Assembly (NCBI RefSeq): GCF_004354915.1
Contig: NZ_SMSI01000001.1
Span: forward strand, 1,240,001 to 1,304,000
Origin: Pseudohoeflea suaedae
Lineage (GTDB): Bacteria > Pseudomonadota > Alphaproteobacteria > Rhizobiales > Rhizobiaceae
DNA: 64,000 bases
Direction of reading: 5' to 3'
In this document: piece after piece, positions 8,514 to 17,948 of the stretch
Layout of the letters: every line of letters starts with the position of its first letter
How positions within the stretch are numbered: position 1 is the stretch's first letter
Translations under genes and position numbers: made by a program
Notes under the pieces: model-generated
What the model was told of the DNA's origin: nothing
The model's database searches: none
What the model saw: the letters and a program-made list of their open reading frames with translations, nothing else

Positions 8514-10133
8514 ATGTCCGAACCAATGCACAAGGACCAGGATCCCGATCTGCTGATCGATACCGATTTCGAGGCAGGGCAGGATAACGTTCAGGTTCTC
8601 GGTCTAGACGTCCACAATCCCGTCTTCTTCGTTTCCGCCGTCGTCATCGTCGGCTTCGTCATTCTGACGCTGATGTTCGGCGAAACTGCGTCGGACTTCT
8701 TCAACTGGCTTCGTCCCGCCATCACCAACATGTTCGACTGGATGCTGCTGATTGCCGGCAATCTCTTCGTCGTGTTCTCTCTCATTCTCATCTTCACGCC
8801 GTTGGGCTCGATCCGTCTCGGCGGCGCCGAAGCGCGGCCCGACTACGGTTACATGGGCTGGTTTTCCATGCTGTTTGCCGCCGGCATGGGCATCGGCCTG
8901 ATGTTCTTCGGTGTGTCCGAGCCGTTGTCCCACTACGCCTCGTCCTTCGGCGGCGTCGTCATGGAGAATGGCGTGCGCACCGACTGGGCACCGCTTGCGG
9001 GTGCGGAAGGCGACGCGCATGCCGCCCGTCTGAACGCCATGGCCGCGACCATCTTCCACTGGGGTGCGCACCCTTGGGCAATCTACGCCGTGGTTGCGCT
9101 GGCGCTGGCCTTTTTCAGCTACAATCGCGGCCTGCCGCTCACCCTGCGCTCGGCCTTCTACCCGCTGCTCGGCGAACGTATCTGGGGCTGGCCCGGTCAC
9201 GTCATCGACACGCTCGCGGTCTTCGCCACGCTCTTCGGCCTGGCGACCTCGCTCGGCTTCGGTGCAGAACAGGCCTTGGCGGGCCTGAACTTCCTGTTCG
9301 GAATTCCGGTCACCGAGACGGCCAAGATCGTGTTGATCCTGTTCATCACCTCGATCGCGCTGGCTTCCGTGGTCGCCGGGCTCGATGCCGGCGTCAAGCG
9401 GCTGTCCGAGATCAACATGGTGCTGGCACTGCTGTTGATGTTGTTCATCTTCTTCTTCGGCCCGACGCTCGTCATCATGACCGGCCTCTGGGAGAACACG
9501 GTCGCCTACGTCACCAACATCCTGCCGCTGTCCAACCCGTTCGGCCGGACGGACACCAATTTCCTGCAGGGCTGGACGGCCTTTTACTGGGCCTGGTGGA
9601 TTTCCTGGTCGCCCTTTGTCGGCATGTTCATTGCCCGCGTCTCGCGCGGCCGCACCGTGCGCGAGTTCATCACCTGCGTGCTCGTCATTCCGACGATCGT
9701 CTCCATCATCTGGATGTCGACCTTCGGCGGTTCGGCGATTGACCAGGTCATCGACCACGGCAACACGGCGGTCGCCGATTCCGATCAGGCGGTGATGCTG
9801 TTCGAGATGCTGAAGTCCTACCCGCTCACGCAGATCGCCTCCTTCATCGGTATCGTTCTGGTGATGGTGTTCTTCGTGACCTCGTCGGATTCGGGCTCGC
9901 TGGTGATCGACACGATCACCTCTGGCGGCATCGAGGAGCCCCCGGTCGCACAGCGTGTTTTCTGGGCGACCTTCGAAGGCATCGTTGCCATCGTCCTGCT
10001 GATCGGCGGAGGGTTGGGTGCGCTTCAGGCGGCTGCGGTGACGACGGGCGTGCCCTTCGCGCTCCTGCTGGTCGTCATGATGTGGTCGATCTGGAAAGGC
10101 CTGAACGAGGAGCGCAAGGCCCTCAAGTCCTGA
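8514..10133 (+). CDS. BCCT-family betaine/carnitine/choline-type transporter
   Basis: A 539-residue membrane protein with about twelve hydrophobic segments and the BCCT signature in segment 8: a tryptophan-rich run (WTAFYWAWWISWSPFVG) followed by MFIARVSRGRTVREF. Family members import trimethylammonium compounds such as glycine betaine, choline or carnitine, often DMSP too, driven by Na+ or H+, commonly for osmoprotection. The start at 8514 is set by AAAGGGGG a few bases upstream. The long acidic N-terminus and short C-terminal tail differ from BetP, which has a long regulatory tail. A rho-independent terminator follows. The substrate cannot be assigned from sequence. Confidence 0.92.
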   Translation: MSEPMHKDQDPDLLIDTDFEAGQDNVQVLGLDVHNPVFFVSAVVIVGFVILTLMFGETASDFFNWLRPAITNMFDWMLLIAGNLFVVFSLILIFTPLGSIRLGGAEARPDYGYMGWFSMLFAAGMGIGLMFFGVSEPLSHYASSFGGVVMENGVRTDWAPLAGAEGDAHAARLNAMAATIFHWGAHPWAIYAVVALALAFFSYNRGLPLTLRSAFYPLLGERIWGWPGHVIDTLAVFATLFGLATSLGFGAEQALAGLNFLFGIPVTETAKIVLILFITSIALASVVAGLDAGVKRLSEINMVLALLLMLFIFFFGPTLVIMTGLWENTVAYVTNILPLSNPFGRTDTNFLQGWTAFYWAWWISWSPFVGMFIARVSRGRTVREFITCVLVIPTIVSIIWMSTFGGSAIDQVIDHGNTAVADSDQAVMLFEMLKSYPLTQIASFIGIVLVMVFFVTSSDSGSLVIDTITSGGIEEPPVAQRVFWATFEGIVAIVLLIGGGLGALQAAAVTTGVPFALLLVVMMWSIWKGLNEERKALKS

Positions 10134-10156
10134 TCCGGATAATCCTGACACTGGGA

Positions 10157-10184
10157 GAGGCCGGCGAAATCGCCGGCCTTTTTC
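10157..10184 (+). terminator. rho-independent terminator after the BCCT gene
   Basis: GGCCGGCG-AAAT-CGCCGGCC is a perfect 8-bp GC-rich stem with a four-base loop followed by TTTTTC, about 25 bases after the stop codon. A near-identical stem ends the next gene. Confidence 0.9.
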
Positions 10185-10354
10185 GTGGTGCCTTCCACCA
10201 ATTGCCGCATCGCCGCACAAATTCGCGAGCCTGATTGCGGTGCGTCACAGTTTGGCCTAGGTAGGGTTCCAGTGCGGACCATAGACAGGGCGCAAACACC
10301 CGCATTCCCGCCGGTCGCGCACTCGCCCGCATCCTTTCTCCAGGAAGGCACCCC

Positions 10355-11680
10355 GTGTTTGAATCCTTTTTCCCGAAGCCAAAGATCTTCTTTCCGTCGG
10401 TTCTCGCCTGGACCGCAGTCGGCATCTTCGTCTGGTATATCCTGGGCGATTTGATAGGCGCCGCGCTCGGTTTCCCGCTGCCGGTCCAGCGTGACGAGCC
10501 GGTCATCGGTCTGGCCTATTTCTACACGCCGGAATTTCTCTGGTTCTATCTGTTCTACGCGGTCTGGACGCTTTCCTTCGCTGCCTTCTGGTTCGTCTAT
10601 TCGCCGCACAAATGGCAGATGTGGTCGGTGCTCGGCTCGATCTTCATCCTGTTCACCACCTATTTCGGTGTCCAGGTGTCCGTCGCCATCAACAACTGGC
10701 GCCGGCCGTTCTTCGATACCTTCCAGACGGCCCTTTCGGGCGACGGAACGGTGACGGCCTGGGATCTCTACAGTCTCACCTTCCTGTTTGCCGAAATCGC
10801 CTTCGTCTCGATGGGCGTCTTCGTCATCACCCGCTTTTTCGTCTCGCACTATGTGTTCCGCTGGCGCACGGCGATGAACGATTTCTACATGGAACGCTGG
10901 CCGCGCGTCCGTCACATCGAGGGGGCTTCCCAGCGTGTGCAGGAAGACACGATGCGCTTCGCCTCTATCATGGAGGGCCTCGGCGTCGCCTTCGTCGATG
11001 CGATCATGACGCTGGTGGCGTTCCTGCCCGTGCTTTGGGGGCTGTCCCAGTATGTCACCGAACTGCCGATCGTCGGCGAGATCCCGCACGCGCTTTTCGT
11101 CGCGCTTATCTTCTGGGCGATCTTCGGTACCGCGCTTTTGAGCCTCGTCGGCATCAAGCTGCCGGGCCTCGAATTCCGCAATCAGCGCGTGGAAGCCGCC
11201 TACCGGAAGGAGCTTGTCTACGGTGAGGACGACCCGAACCGCGCCCAGCCGCCGACCGTCAACGAGCTGTTCAGCAATGTGCGGAAGAACTATTTCCGCC
11301 TCTATTTCCACTACATGTATTTCAACGTCGCCCGCGGCTTCTATCTGCAGGCCGACAACATCTATGTGGACATCCTGCTGGTGCCGACCATCGTCGCGGG
11401 CAAGATCACCCTCGGTATCTGGCAGCAGATCCTCACCGCCTTCGGCCAGGTGTCGAACTCCTTCCAGTTCCTGATCAATTCATGGACGACGATCGTCGAT
11501 CTTCTCTCGATCTACAAACGTCTCAGGGCCTTCGAGGCGGTGTTCCGCGGAGAAGAACTCAACGAGATCGATCGCAAGTATCTCGAGCGCGAGGCCTCCG
11601 GCATCCAGCCGAGCCCGGCCGATCCCGCTCCGGGAGAGGTCGGCCCCGACCAGGCCCAATCCTTCGAGGACAAATCCTGA
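10355..11680 (+). CDS. bacA: SbmA/BacA-family peptide transporter
   Basis: A 441-residue inner-membrane protein matching SbmA/BacA along its length: an N-terminal [11 protein letters not shown] motif, a [21 protein letters not shown] segment, [21 protein letters not shown], and a C-terminal region with [22 protein letters not shown]. These proton-driven importers take up proline-rich and other peptides, and in rhizobia BacA is needed for survival of host NCR peptides and for normal lipid A very-long-chain fatty acids. There is no ATPase domain, which separates it from ABC-type BacA-like proteins. A GTG start at 10355 is chosen because CAGGAAGG lies at 10341-10348. It is monocistronic and is closed by a strong terminator. 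Confidence 0.92.
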   Translation: MFESFFPKPKIFFPSVLAWTAVGIFVWYILGDLIGAALGFPLPVQRDEPVIGLAYFYTPEFLWFYLFYAVWTLSFAAFWFVYSPHKWQMWSVLGSIFILFTTYFGVQVSVAINNWRRPFFDTFQTALSGDGTVTAWDLYSLTFLFAEIAFVSMGVFVITRFFVSHYVFRWRTAMNDFYMERWPRVRHIEGASQRVQEDTMRFASIMEGLGVAFVDAIMTLVAFLPVLWGLSQYVTELPIVGEIPHALFVALIFWAIFGTALLSLVGIKLPGLEFRNQRVEAAYRKELVYGEDDPNRAQPPTVNELFSNVRKNYFRLYFHYMYFNVARGFYLQADNIYVDILLVPTIVAGKITLGIWQQILTAFGQVSNSFQFLINSWTTIVDLLSIYKRLRAFEAVFRGEELNEIDRKYLEREASGIQPSPADPAPGEVGPDQAQSFEDKS

Positions 11681-11688
11681 TCCACAAG

Positions 11689-11718
11689 AAAGGCCGGCGA
11701 TTTCGCCGGCCTTTTTCC
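11689..11718. terminator. bidirectional terminator between bacA and the deacetylase gene
   Basis: GGCCGGCGA-TT-TCGCCGGCC with a following TTTTTCC on the plus strand and CTTTCTT on the minus strand. It separates two convergent genes and can serve both. Confidence 0.88.
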
Positions 11719-11739
11719 TTGTTCGTTATCGAGAGCCCG

Positions 11740-12759
11740 TCAGCTCGCTGAGGGATCCGCCTTCTTGAGCCGCTCGAACGCTTCGGAATAGGTCACGCAT
11801 TTCACGTCCGGCTTGCCGCAGACATCGGTGAGAAATGTGTCCAGCGCATCCCAATAGGCCCCGCCATTCATCGGCACGAAATGAAATCCGAGTTGCAGCG
11901 GAATGCGCTCACCCTCATACTGCGCCTTGAAGGCGGCTTCGAAGGCCTCGATCGAGCGCTTCTCATATTCCGCCTTGTGCTCAGGCGTTTCCTCGCCCTT
12001 CGAGTGACGGACGAAGAGATTGTAATCCATTGCGATCACCGGGCGCTCGCGCGGGCCTTCGGGAATGAGGGGCAGCGAGAAACGCGCCGGTGTCTTGCCG
12101 GTCTCGGGCTCTGCCGGACCGCGCGAAACGGTGCTCGCATCATAGGTGAAACCATGCTCGGCGAGGGCGGCGAACAATCCGTCGCCCGAGGAGAGATAGG
12201 GCGCGCGAAACCCCTTGATCGCGTTTGCGGCCATGTCCTGCCAGCCGTCCGGTTCCCGGTCCTTGCTGCCGATCGTCGCCCAGGCAGACTTGAGGGCGGT
12301 GTCGAACTGGTCGAACTCCGCCGACCACTGCGAGGCGGTCCAGGATCCGCCGTCGAAATGTCCGCAACCATGGCTGCCCATTTCGTGACCGGCCCGATAG
12401 GCCGTCCAGATGTGGTCGAGCCGCTTTTCGACATCGTCATGGTCCGGCGCAAAACCGATATTCGACGCGCCCGCGGACTTGCCCGGAGCCGTGTAGCTCT
12501 TCCGCTCGGCCTTGCTCATCAGGAAGGTGCAGGAGAGGAAATAGGTGAAATGCGCGCCGGTCTTGTCCGCGATCTTCAGACTGCGGTCCCACATCGCATT
12601 GTCATGGGCGCCATCGAAGGAGACTATGACGAGCTGCTCGGTCCTGGCGGTTTCCGCCGCCTGTACGGGAAGGGCCAGGGCGGCGAGACTGGTGAAAAGC
12701 AGGGCGGGGCGGGCGATACGCGACAAGACAGAACTCCGGGTCACTGAACCCGCGAGCAT
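11740..12759 (-). CDS. Secreted polysaccharide deacetylase family protein
   Basis: A 339-residue protein that starts with a signal peptide (hydrophobic stretch ending in LALPVQA-AE, about residues 15-35). The NodB-like fold is indicated by VSFDGAHD, whose second Asp is in the position of the metal or catalytic Asp, and by GHEMGSHGCGH, which supplies the two metal-binding histidines. A FRAPYLSSG motif follows. Such enzymes remove acetyl groups from peptidoglycan or other polymers in the periplasm. The start is uncertain: ATG at 12759 has no good ribosome binding site, and an in-frame GTG lies five codons later. It faces bacA convergently. Confidence 0.82.
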   Translation of the reverse strand: MLAGSVTRSSVLSRIARPALLFTSLAALALPVQAAETARTEQLVIVSFDGAHDNAMWDRSLKIADKTGAHFTYFLSCTFLMSKAERKSYTAPGKSAGASNIGFAPDHDDVEKRLDHIWTAYRAGHEMGSHGCGHFDGGSWTASQWSAEFDQFDTALKSAWATIGSKDREPDGWQDMAANAIKGFRAPYLSSGDGLFAALAEHGFTYDASTVSRGPAEPETGKTPARFSLPLIPEGPRERPVIAMDYNLFVRHSKGEETPEHKAEYEKRSIEAFEAAFKAQYEGERIPLQLGFHFVPMNGGAYWDALDTFLTDVCGKPDVKCVTYSEAFERLKKADPSAS

Positions 12760-12983
12760 CTAGGGCGGGTTTGAGGCAAGTGTATGGTCGGCACTGCAGC
12801 AGGGGCGTTTCACGGCTCGTCACGATCGGCCCGGCAGGTGCTGTTGGCCCGTCGCCAGCCAAGTGAATGCTCCCGCAGTGTGGTACGCGCCGGATCTTTG
12901 CTGTTGGCGCAATGCTTCAAGACCTGTCCCGATGCCTCTCCTACCGGTATAAAGGTTCCCGAACTCAAATCCGGAGCTTTCCA

Positions 12984-13571
12984 GTGCTGATCCTAATCCT
13001 CGGTCTCGTTCTATTTCTGGGCATCCATTCGGTGCGCATCTTCGCCCCCGGTTTTCGCGACGTGCAACTGGTGACGCGGGGTGAGAACACCTGGAAAATC
13101 CTCTACACGGTGATAGCCCTGATCGGGCTGGCGCTGATCGTCTGGGGCTACTCCATCGCCCGGCTCGATCCGGTCGTCTTCTGGGTCGCGCCCGCATGGA
13201 TGAGCCACCTGACGGCGCTGCTGATGCTGTTCGCGATCATCTTTCTGGTGGTCTCGCAGTTTCCCGCGGGCCGCATCAAGGCTGCCGTCAAGCATCCGAT
13301 GCTGCTTTCGGTGAAGATCTGGGCGCCGGCGCACCTTCTCGTCAACGGCGATCTGGCCTCCATTCTGCTCTTCGGCAGTTTCCTCGCCTGGGCCGTTCTC
13401 GACCGCATTTCCATCAAGAAGCGCGTCAGGGCGGGACTTGCCGTCGATCCCGCGCCCGGCCCGGTGAAATGGGACATTGCCGCAGTGCTCGCGGGCGTCG
13501 TCGTCTACGTCGCTTTCGTGCTCTACCTCCACCAGTTCCTCTTCGGTGTCGCACCTTTCCCGAATCTTTAG
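12984..13571 (+). CDS. NnrU-family integral membrane protein
   Basis: The 195-residue product has five or six hydrophobic segments and the NnrU-family features HSVRIFAP near the N-terminus, AHLLVNGDLASILLFGSFLAW in the middle, and LHQFLFGVAPFP at the end. NnrU proteins were named from nitric oxide or denitrification clusters, but members such as this one stand alone and their activity is not established. A GTG at 12984 is the likely start, since GGAG precedes it by seven bases and it begins right at the first membrane helix. It is divergent from the deacetylase gene. Confidence 0.85.
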   Translation: MLILILGLVLFLGIHSVRIFAPGFRDVQLVTRGENTWKILYTVIALIGLALIVWGYSIARLDPVVFWVAPAWMSHLTALLMLFAIIFLVVSQFPAGRIKAAVKHPMLLSVKIWAPAHLLVNGDLASILLFGSFLAWAVLDRISIKKRVRAGLAVDPAPGPVKWDIAAVLAGVVVYVAFVLYLHQFLFGVAPFPNL

Positions 13572-13598
13572 GCCCGAATCTCTGGAGCAGGGCCTTTT
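13570..13598 (+). terminator. possible weak terminator after the NnrU gene
   Basis: AGGCCC and GGGCCT can pair across a 14-base loop and are followed by TTTTC, beginning at the NnrU stop. The stem is only six pairs and the U-run is short. Confidence 0.35.
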
Positions 13599-13663
13599 CA
13601 TCAGGCGCGATCCGAACTAGAAGGCGGCAAACGAAAAGGGCCCGGCTGACCGGAGCAGAGGTA

Positions 13664-14335
13664 ATGTCCCAAGACGATTCCAGTTTTATCCGCGAGGTCA
13701 ACGAAGAGCTTCGCTCTGACGCGTTCAAGAAGTTCTGGCAGCGCTTCCGGCCGATCATCATCGGCCTGGCCGTACTCATCGTGGTTGGAACGGCTGCGCT
13801 GCGCGGCTGGGAGTACTGGCGGGAAACCACCGCTGCACGGTCCGGCGACAAGTTCCTCGCGGCCCTCGATCTCGCCCAGGAAGGCAAGACCGACGAAGCT
13901 CTTACCGCCTTCTCCGCGCTGGAGGAAAACGGTGACGGCTCCTATCCGGTGCTCGCCCGCCTTCGGGCAGCGACCGTCACTGCGGACCGCGGCGACAAGC
14001 AGGCCGCCGCCGACCAGTTCCTGCTCGCCGCCAATGACAGCTCCATTCCCGCCGCTCTTCGCGATATCGCCCGCGTCCGCGCCGGCTATCTTCTCGTCGA
14101 CGTGGCTGATTACAACGCAGTCTCCGCAGCCGTGGAAGTGCTCGCCGTCCCCGAAAACGGCGCACGCCATTCGGCTCGTGAAATCCTCGGTCTCGCCGCC
14201 TACAAGGGCGGCGATATGGATCGCGCGCGGGACTGGTTCAACGAAATTGACGCCGACACCGAGACCCCTGCAGGTATCCGTCAGCGCGCCGGCGTGATGC
14301 TCGACCTCATAGCTGGCCGCGGCGAAACCTCCTGA
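13664..14335 (+). CDS. YfgM-like tetratricopeptide membrane protein
   Basis: A 223-residue protein with a cytoplasmic N-terminus, one membrane helix at about residues 30-47, and a periplasmic TPR-like helical region (alternating Ala-rich helices, for example ALDLAQEGKTDEALTAF). This layout and its place directly upstream of der match the YfgM/UPF0070 family, an ancillary SecYEG and chaperone-network protein in E. coli, where yfgM also lies near der. The start at 13664 has CAGAGG upstream; the frame stays open further upstream but there only shadows the NnrU gene. Probably co-transcribed with der, which starts 34 bases after its stop. Confidence 0.8.
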   Translation: MSQDDSSFIREVNEELRSDAFKKFWQRFRPIIIGLAVLIVVGTAALRGWEYWRETTAARSGDKFLAALDLAQEGKTDEALTAFSALEENGDGSYPVLARLRAATVTADRGDKQAAADQFLLAANDSSIPAALRDIARVRAGYLLVDVADYNAVSAAVEVLAVPENGARHSAREILGLAAYKGGDMDRARDWFNEIDADTETPAGIRQRAGVMLDLIAGRGETS

Positions 14336-14369
14336 GGGTTTTCGGCCTCGGCCCTGAAACGGGACGCTC

Positions 14370-15857
14370 ATGAGTTTCACCCTCGCAATCGTCGGGCGGC
14401 CCAATGTCGGCAAATCGACCCTGTTCAACAGGCTCGCCGGCAGGAAGCTCGCCCTCGTCGACGATACCCCCGGCGTCACCCGTGACCGCCGGCCCGGAGA
14501 CGCGCGTCTGGTCGACCTGCGCTTCACCATGATCGACACCGCCGGTCTGGAAGTCGCCGGTCCCGATACGCTCGAAGGCCGCATGCGCGCCCAGACGGAA
14601 GCGGCCATCGACGATGCCGACATCGCGCTGTTTCTGGTCGACGCGAAATCCGGCCTTACCCCGGTCGACGAAATCCTCGCCGATGTTCTGCGCAAGAAGA
14701 ACAAGCCTGTGGTGCTCGTGGCCAACAAGGCCGAAGCGCGGGGCGCCGAGGCCGGAATGTATGATTCCTATCGCTTGGGTCTCGGCGAGCCGGTGCCGAT
14801 CTCGGCCGAGCACGGTCAGGGCATGCTCGATCTTCGCGATGCCATCGTCGAGGCATTGGGCGAGGAGCGCGCCTTTGCCGAGGACGTGGCCGAGGAGGCG
14901 GTTGCCGATATCGACATCGCGCCGAAGCCGGTCGAGGACGAGGACGAAGGTCCCGACTATGATCCGACGCGACCCATGCGCGTCGCGATCGTCGGCCGTC
15001 CCAATGCCGGCAAGTCGACGCTCATCAACACCTGTCTCGGCGAGGATCGCCTGCTGACCGGCCCAGAAGCGGGCATCACCCGCGATTCCATTTCCGTCGA
15101 CTGGGAATGGCAGGGTCGCAAGATTCGTCTCTTCGATACCGCCGGCATGCGCAAGAAGGCGCGCGTGCAGGAAAAGCTCGAGAAACTGTCGGTCGCCGAT
15201 GCGCTGCGCGCCGTCAATTTCGCCGAGGTCGTTGTCATTGTGCTCGACGCGACCATTCCCTTCGAGAAGCAGGACCTGCAGATCGCCGATCTGGTCATCC
15301 GCGAGGGCAGGGCGCCGGTCATCGCGTTCAACAAGTGGGATCTGGTCGAGGATCGCCAGGCCGTGCTTGCGCAGCTGCGCGAGATGACGGACCGGTTGCT
15401 GCCCCAGGTCCGCGGCATCCGCGCCGTTCCGCTGTCGGGCCAGACGGGCCGCGGCATCGACAAGCTGATGGAAGCCATTTCCTTCGCGCACCAGATATGG
15501 AACCGCCGCATCTCGACCGCCAAGCTCAATCGCTGGCTCGATTTCGTGCAGGGCCATCACCCGCCGCCCGCCGTTTCCGGACGTCGCCTGCGTCTGAAAT
15601 ACATCACCCAGGTCAAGGCCCGTCCGCCCGGTTTCATGATTTCGTGCACGCGGCCCGAGGCCGTGCCCGAATCCTATACGCGCTATCTGATCAACGGCAT
15701 GCGCGGCGATTTCGAGATGCCGGGCATTCCGATCCGCATCTTCTATCGCGGTGGCGAGAACCCTTTTGCGCCGAGCAGGAAACCCGCGAAGCGCGAGGCG
15801 GTGCGGCAGGTCAACAAGGGCAGGCCGGTCAGCCGCGCCAAGCCGAAGAAGAAGTAA
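14370..15857 (+). CDS. der: Ribosome biogenesis GTPase Der (EngA)
   Basis: A 495-residue protein with two tandem GTPase domains and a C-terminal KH-like domain, the arrangement unique to Der. The first domain shows GRPNVGKS (9-16), DTAG and NKAE; the second shows GRPNAGKST (about 209-217), DTAGM and NKWD. Der binds the 50S precursor and is needed for large-subunit maturation. An acidic linker ([10 protein letters not shown]) joins the two domains, as is common in alphaproteobacteria, and the basic C-terminus ends in KPKKK. Its length is normal for the family. Confidence 0.97.
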   Translation: MSFTLAIVGRPNVGKSTLFNRLAGRKLALVDDTPGVTRDRRPGDARLVDLRFTMIDTAGLEVAGPDTLEGRMRAQTEAAIDDADIALFLVDAKSGLTPVDEILADVLRKKNKPVVLVANKAEARGAEAGMYDSYRLGLGEPVPISAEHGQGMLDLRDAIVEALGEERAFAEDVAEEAVADIDIAPKPVEDEDEGPDYDPTRPMRVAIVGRPNAGKSTLINTCLGEDRLLTGPEAGITRDSISVDWEWQGRKIRLFDTAGMRKKARVQEKLEKLSVADALRAVNFAEVVVIVLDATIPFEKQDLQIADLVIREGRAPVIAFNKWDLVEDRQAVLAQLREMTDRLLPQVRGIRAVPLSGQTGRGIDKLMEAISFAHQIWNRRISTAKLNRWLDFVQGHHPPPAVSGRRLRLKYITQVKARPPGFMISCTRPEAVPESYTRYLINGMRGDFEMPGIPIRIFYRGGENPFAPSRKPAKREAVRQVNKGRPVSRAKPKKK

Positions 15858-15892
15858 TCCCTCATTCCTGCATCAGGATCGTCACCCCGTCC

Positions 15893-15922
15893 GCCGTCCG
15901 GCTGGCGGGGTGTTCTGCTTTG
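15893..15922 (+). terminator. possible terminator after der
   Basis: CACCCCG(T)CC pairs with GGCGGGGTG, giving nine base pairs with one bulge, followed by the T-containing but interrupted TTCTGCTTT. Placed 35 bases after the der stop. Confidence 0.4.
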
Positions 15923-16032
15923 GCGATTGCCCACAAAAAGACATGAGCGGTTCGCGATTAACCCTCCATCAAGGTTAATAGTCCATTCTCTCCCCATGCC
16001 ACTGTAATGCGTAAGTGTACCGGAGAGTTTGC

Positions 16033-17202
16033 GTGCATAAATTGCGTCACCGCCAAGGCGGCCTCGTCAATCGCCTGTCCGCGCCCGTCCTGTTTGGTCT
16101 CGGAATTTTTCTCGCCACTCCCACCGTCACGGATTTTGCCGACACTGCGGCCTATCTGTCGTCGCTGGAATCGGTTGATGGCCGCTGGAAGACCCACCTG
16201 ACCGCTGCGCCGGCGGGGTCCATCCAGACCGCGAACCTCGCCTTCACGGATCCGATCCTCACCAATTCGACTTCAGGCGGTGCGGGCCTCGCACTTCCCG
16301 ATGGCCGCACGATTGCCTTCACCGGCAAGATCGGCGCCGACGATCCGCGGCCTGATTCCGAACGCGTGACCCGCGGGATGAAGAAGGGCAGGGTGGTGAC
16401 GATCGAACCGGTCGCTCCGCCCAAGGACTTCTCCGCCGGCTCGGTGCTGGAACGCCAGTCGAACCTGATGAAGCCGGTCGAGGATCTCGACAATGCCATG
16501 GCGTTCGTCATGCCGGAGATCCGGGGCAAGGAAATCGAGATCGCCCAGGCCTTCTATCCGCGCCGGGACAAGAAAGCCGATCCGCAGGTTCCGACCATGC
16601 TCGCCGGCCTCGTCAACAACGACAATCCCGATATCCTGGCGACGGCCTATGCGCCGCCCGCGCCGGACTATTCCCGCCAGTCGCCCTTCGCCTCGATTCT
16701 GCGCGACGAGACCAAGCGCGGCCGTTTCATCCCGCCCGTCGGCAAGGAGGCCTTCGACTGGGCGTCGACCGCCCTTCCGGCCGACACCTTCAAAGCTTCC
16801 GAACAGCGCTGCCTTGCGGCCGGCATCTATTTCGAGGCCCGCGGCGAAAGCGTGAAAGGCCAGGCGGCAGTCGCTCAGGTGATCCTCAACCGCGTGCGCA
16901 ACCCGGCCTATCCCAACACGGTCTGCGGCGTGGTCTACCAGAACAAGGACTGGCGTAACCGTTGCCAGTTCTCCTTCGCCTGCGACGGCATTCGCGAACG
17001 CGTCAACTCGCCACGCCATTGGGAAATGGCCGAGGAAATCGCCCTTGCGGTCTCCGCCGGCAAGATCTGGCTCGAGGATGTGGGAATCGCCACGCACTAC
17101 CATGCCGACTATGTCAGCCCGCCCTGGGCGCGCCACATGAAGCGCCTCGGCAAGGTCGGTCGTCACATCTTCTTCATCACCTATGGCGGCGGCTGGAGCT
17201 GA
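16033..17202 (+). CDS. SleB/CwlJ-type cell wall hydrolase
   Basis: The 389-residue product has an N-terminal hydrophobic segment (likely signal anchor, about residues 15-30), a long low-complexity linker, and a C-terminal Hydrolase_2 (SleB) domain from about residue 260: CLAAGIYFEARGES, QAAVAQVILNRVRNPAYP, CGVVYQN, QFSFACDG. The Glu in YFEARGES is the expected catalytic acid of these peptidoglycan hydrolases. In alphaproteobacteria such enzymes act in the periplasm in growth or wall remodelling, not in spore germination. A GTG at 16033 is chosen because GGAGAG lies five bases upstream; another in-frame GTG lies six codons earlier. Confidence 0.88.
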   Translation: MHKLRHRQGGLVNRLSAPVLFGLGIFLATPTVTDFADTAAYLSSLESVDGRWKTHLTAAPAGSIQTANLAFTDPILTNSTSGGAGLALPDGRTIAFTGKIGADDPRPDSERVTRGMKKGRVVTIEPVAPPKDFSAGSVLERQSNLMKPVEDLDNAMAFVMPEIRGKEIEIAQAFYPRRDKKADPQVPTMLAGLVNNDNPDILATAYAPPAPDYSRQSPFASILRDETKRGRFIPPVGKEAFDWASTALPADTFKASEQRCLAAGIYFEARGESVKGQAAVAQVILNRVRNPAYPNTVCGVVYQNKDWRNRCQFSFACDGIRERVNSPRHWEMAEEIALAVSAGKIWLEDVGIATHYHADYVSPPWARHMKRLGKVGRHIFFITYGGGWS

Positions 17203-17389
17203 TTCCGTCTCCATCGCCCCGATAGCCGCAAAAAGACCTGTTTTTCCCGTTGACCGGTGCGCTTTTCGCCACACCGGTGGCGGGAAAAGCGCGCATTTTC
17301 CCCGACTATTGTCGCAGGGCTCTCCAAAATATTGCCATCCTGTTGTTTTTAATGGGTAATTGCTGCAGCCGAGGAGTCTGCTTCCCGCC

Positions 17390-17418
17390 TTGACTATGGG
17401 GGAGGCTAAAACTATGTT
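17390..17418 (+). promoter_or_regulatory. candidate sigma-70 promoter of the F0 operon
   Basis: TTGACT (17390-17395) and TATGTT (17413-17418) are spaced by exactly 17 bases and lie about 60 bases before the atpI start. No other good promoter was seen in the 273-bp gap between the hydrolase and atpI. The same gap also contains a GC-rich inverted repeat near 17250-17300 (ACCGGTG...CACCGGT). Confidence 0.5.
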
Positions 17419-17475
17419 GCGCCCGACTTGAAAACGGCCTTTTCGGTCGTCGCAGGCATGCAGAGGGTGGGTCCC

Positions 17476-17880
17476 ATGGTCGACAGCAATGATGCTGACC
17501 GTAACGCCAACCCCGGCGCCGGTGGCGGAAATCCGGAAAAGGGCGGGGATAGTCTCGAGGCACGACGCAAACGCCTGGCCACCGAACTCGCCGCCCGCAG
17601 CGCTCCCGAAGCGCCGGAAGTCGAAGGTCGGGAGAAACCTCAGGGGTTTGCTTTGGCCGTCAAACTGTCCAGCGAGTTCATCGCTGGTGTGCTTGTCGGC
17701 GCGCTACTCGGCTATATCCTCGACCGTTTCGCCGGCACGACGCCGTGGGGCATGATCGTATTCCTGCTCCTTGGCTTCTGCGCCGGGGTTTTGAACGTCC
17801 TGCGCTCGACGGGCGCCGTCTCCACTCCGGTTCCCGGATCAAGGAGCGGCTCGACGGACCAGGGCACGCATAATCAATAA
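17476..17880 (+). CDS. atpI: AtpI-family F0F1 ATP synthase assembly protein
   Basis: A 134-residue protein with a charged, Ala-rich N-terminus and two membrane helices near the C-terminus (SSEFIAGVLVGALLGYILD and WGMIVFLLLGFCAGVLNVLR). This is the AtpI/ATPase gene 1 pattern. AtpI helps assemble the c ring and is usually the first gene of atp operons, as here. The start at 17476 follows GAGGGTGGG; an ATG six codons upstream is also possible. It precedes atpB by 68 bases on the same strand. Confidence 0.88.
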   Translation: MVDSNDADRNANPGAGGGNPEKGGDSLEARRKRLATELAARSAPEAPEVEGREKPQGFALAVKLSSEFIAGVLVGALLGYILDRFAGTTPWGMIVFLLLGFCAGVLNVLRSTGAVSTPVPGSRSGSTDQGTHNQ

Positions 17881-17948
17881 CCCGGATCTTCCGGGCGGGC
17901 ATTCAAGGCGCCGCGTAACGCGGGGCGGAAAGAACGAAGAGGCGGCAG

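Noticed and set aside
8604-10220. A 538-codon minus-strand frame opposite the BCCT gene
   Set aside because: His/Asp/Gln-rich translation typical of the reverse complement of a membrane protein gene.
17220-17300. The GC-rich inverted repeat near ACCGGTG...CACCGGT as a terminator of the cell wall hydrolase gene
   Set aside because: There is no U-run directly after the stem, and the pairing is interrupted, so it was not listed as a terminator.
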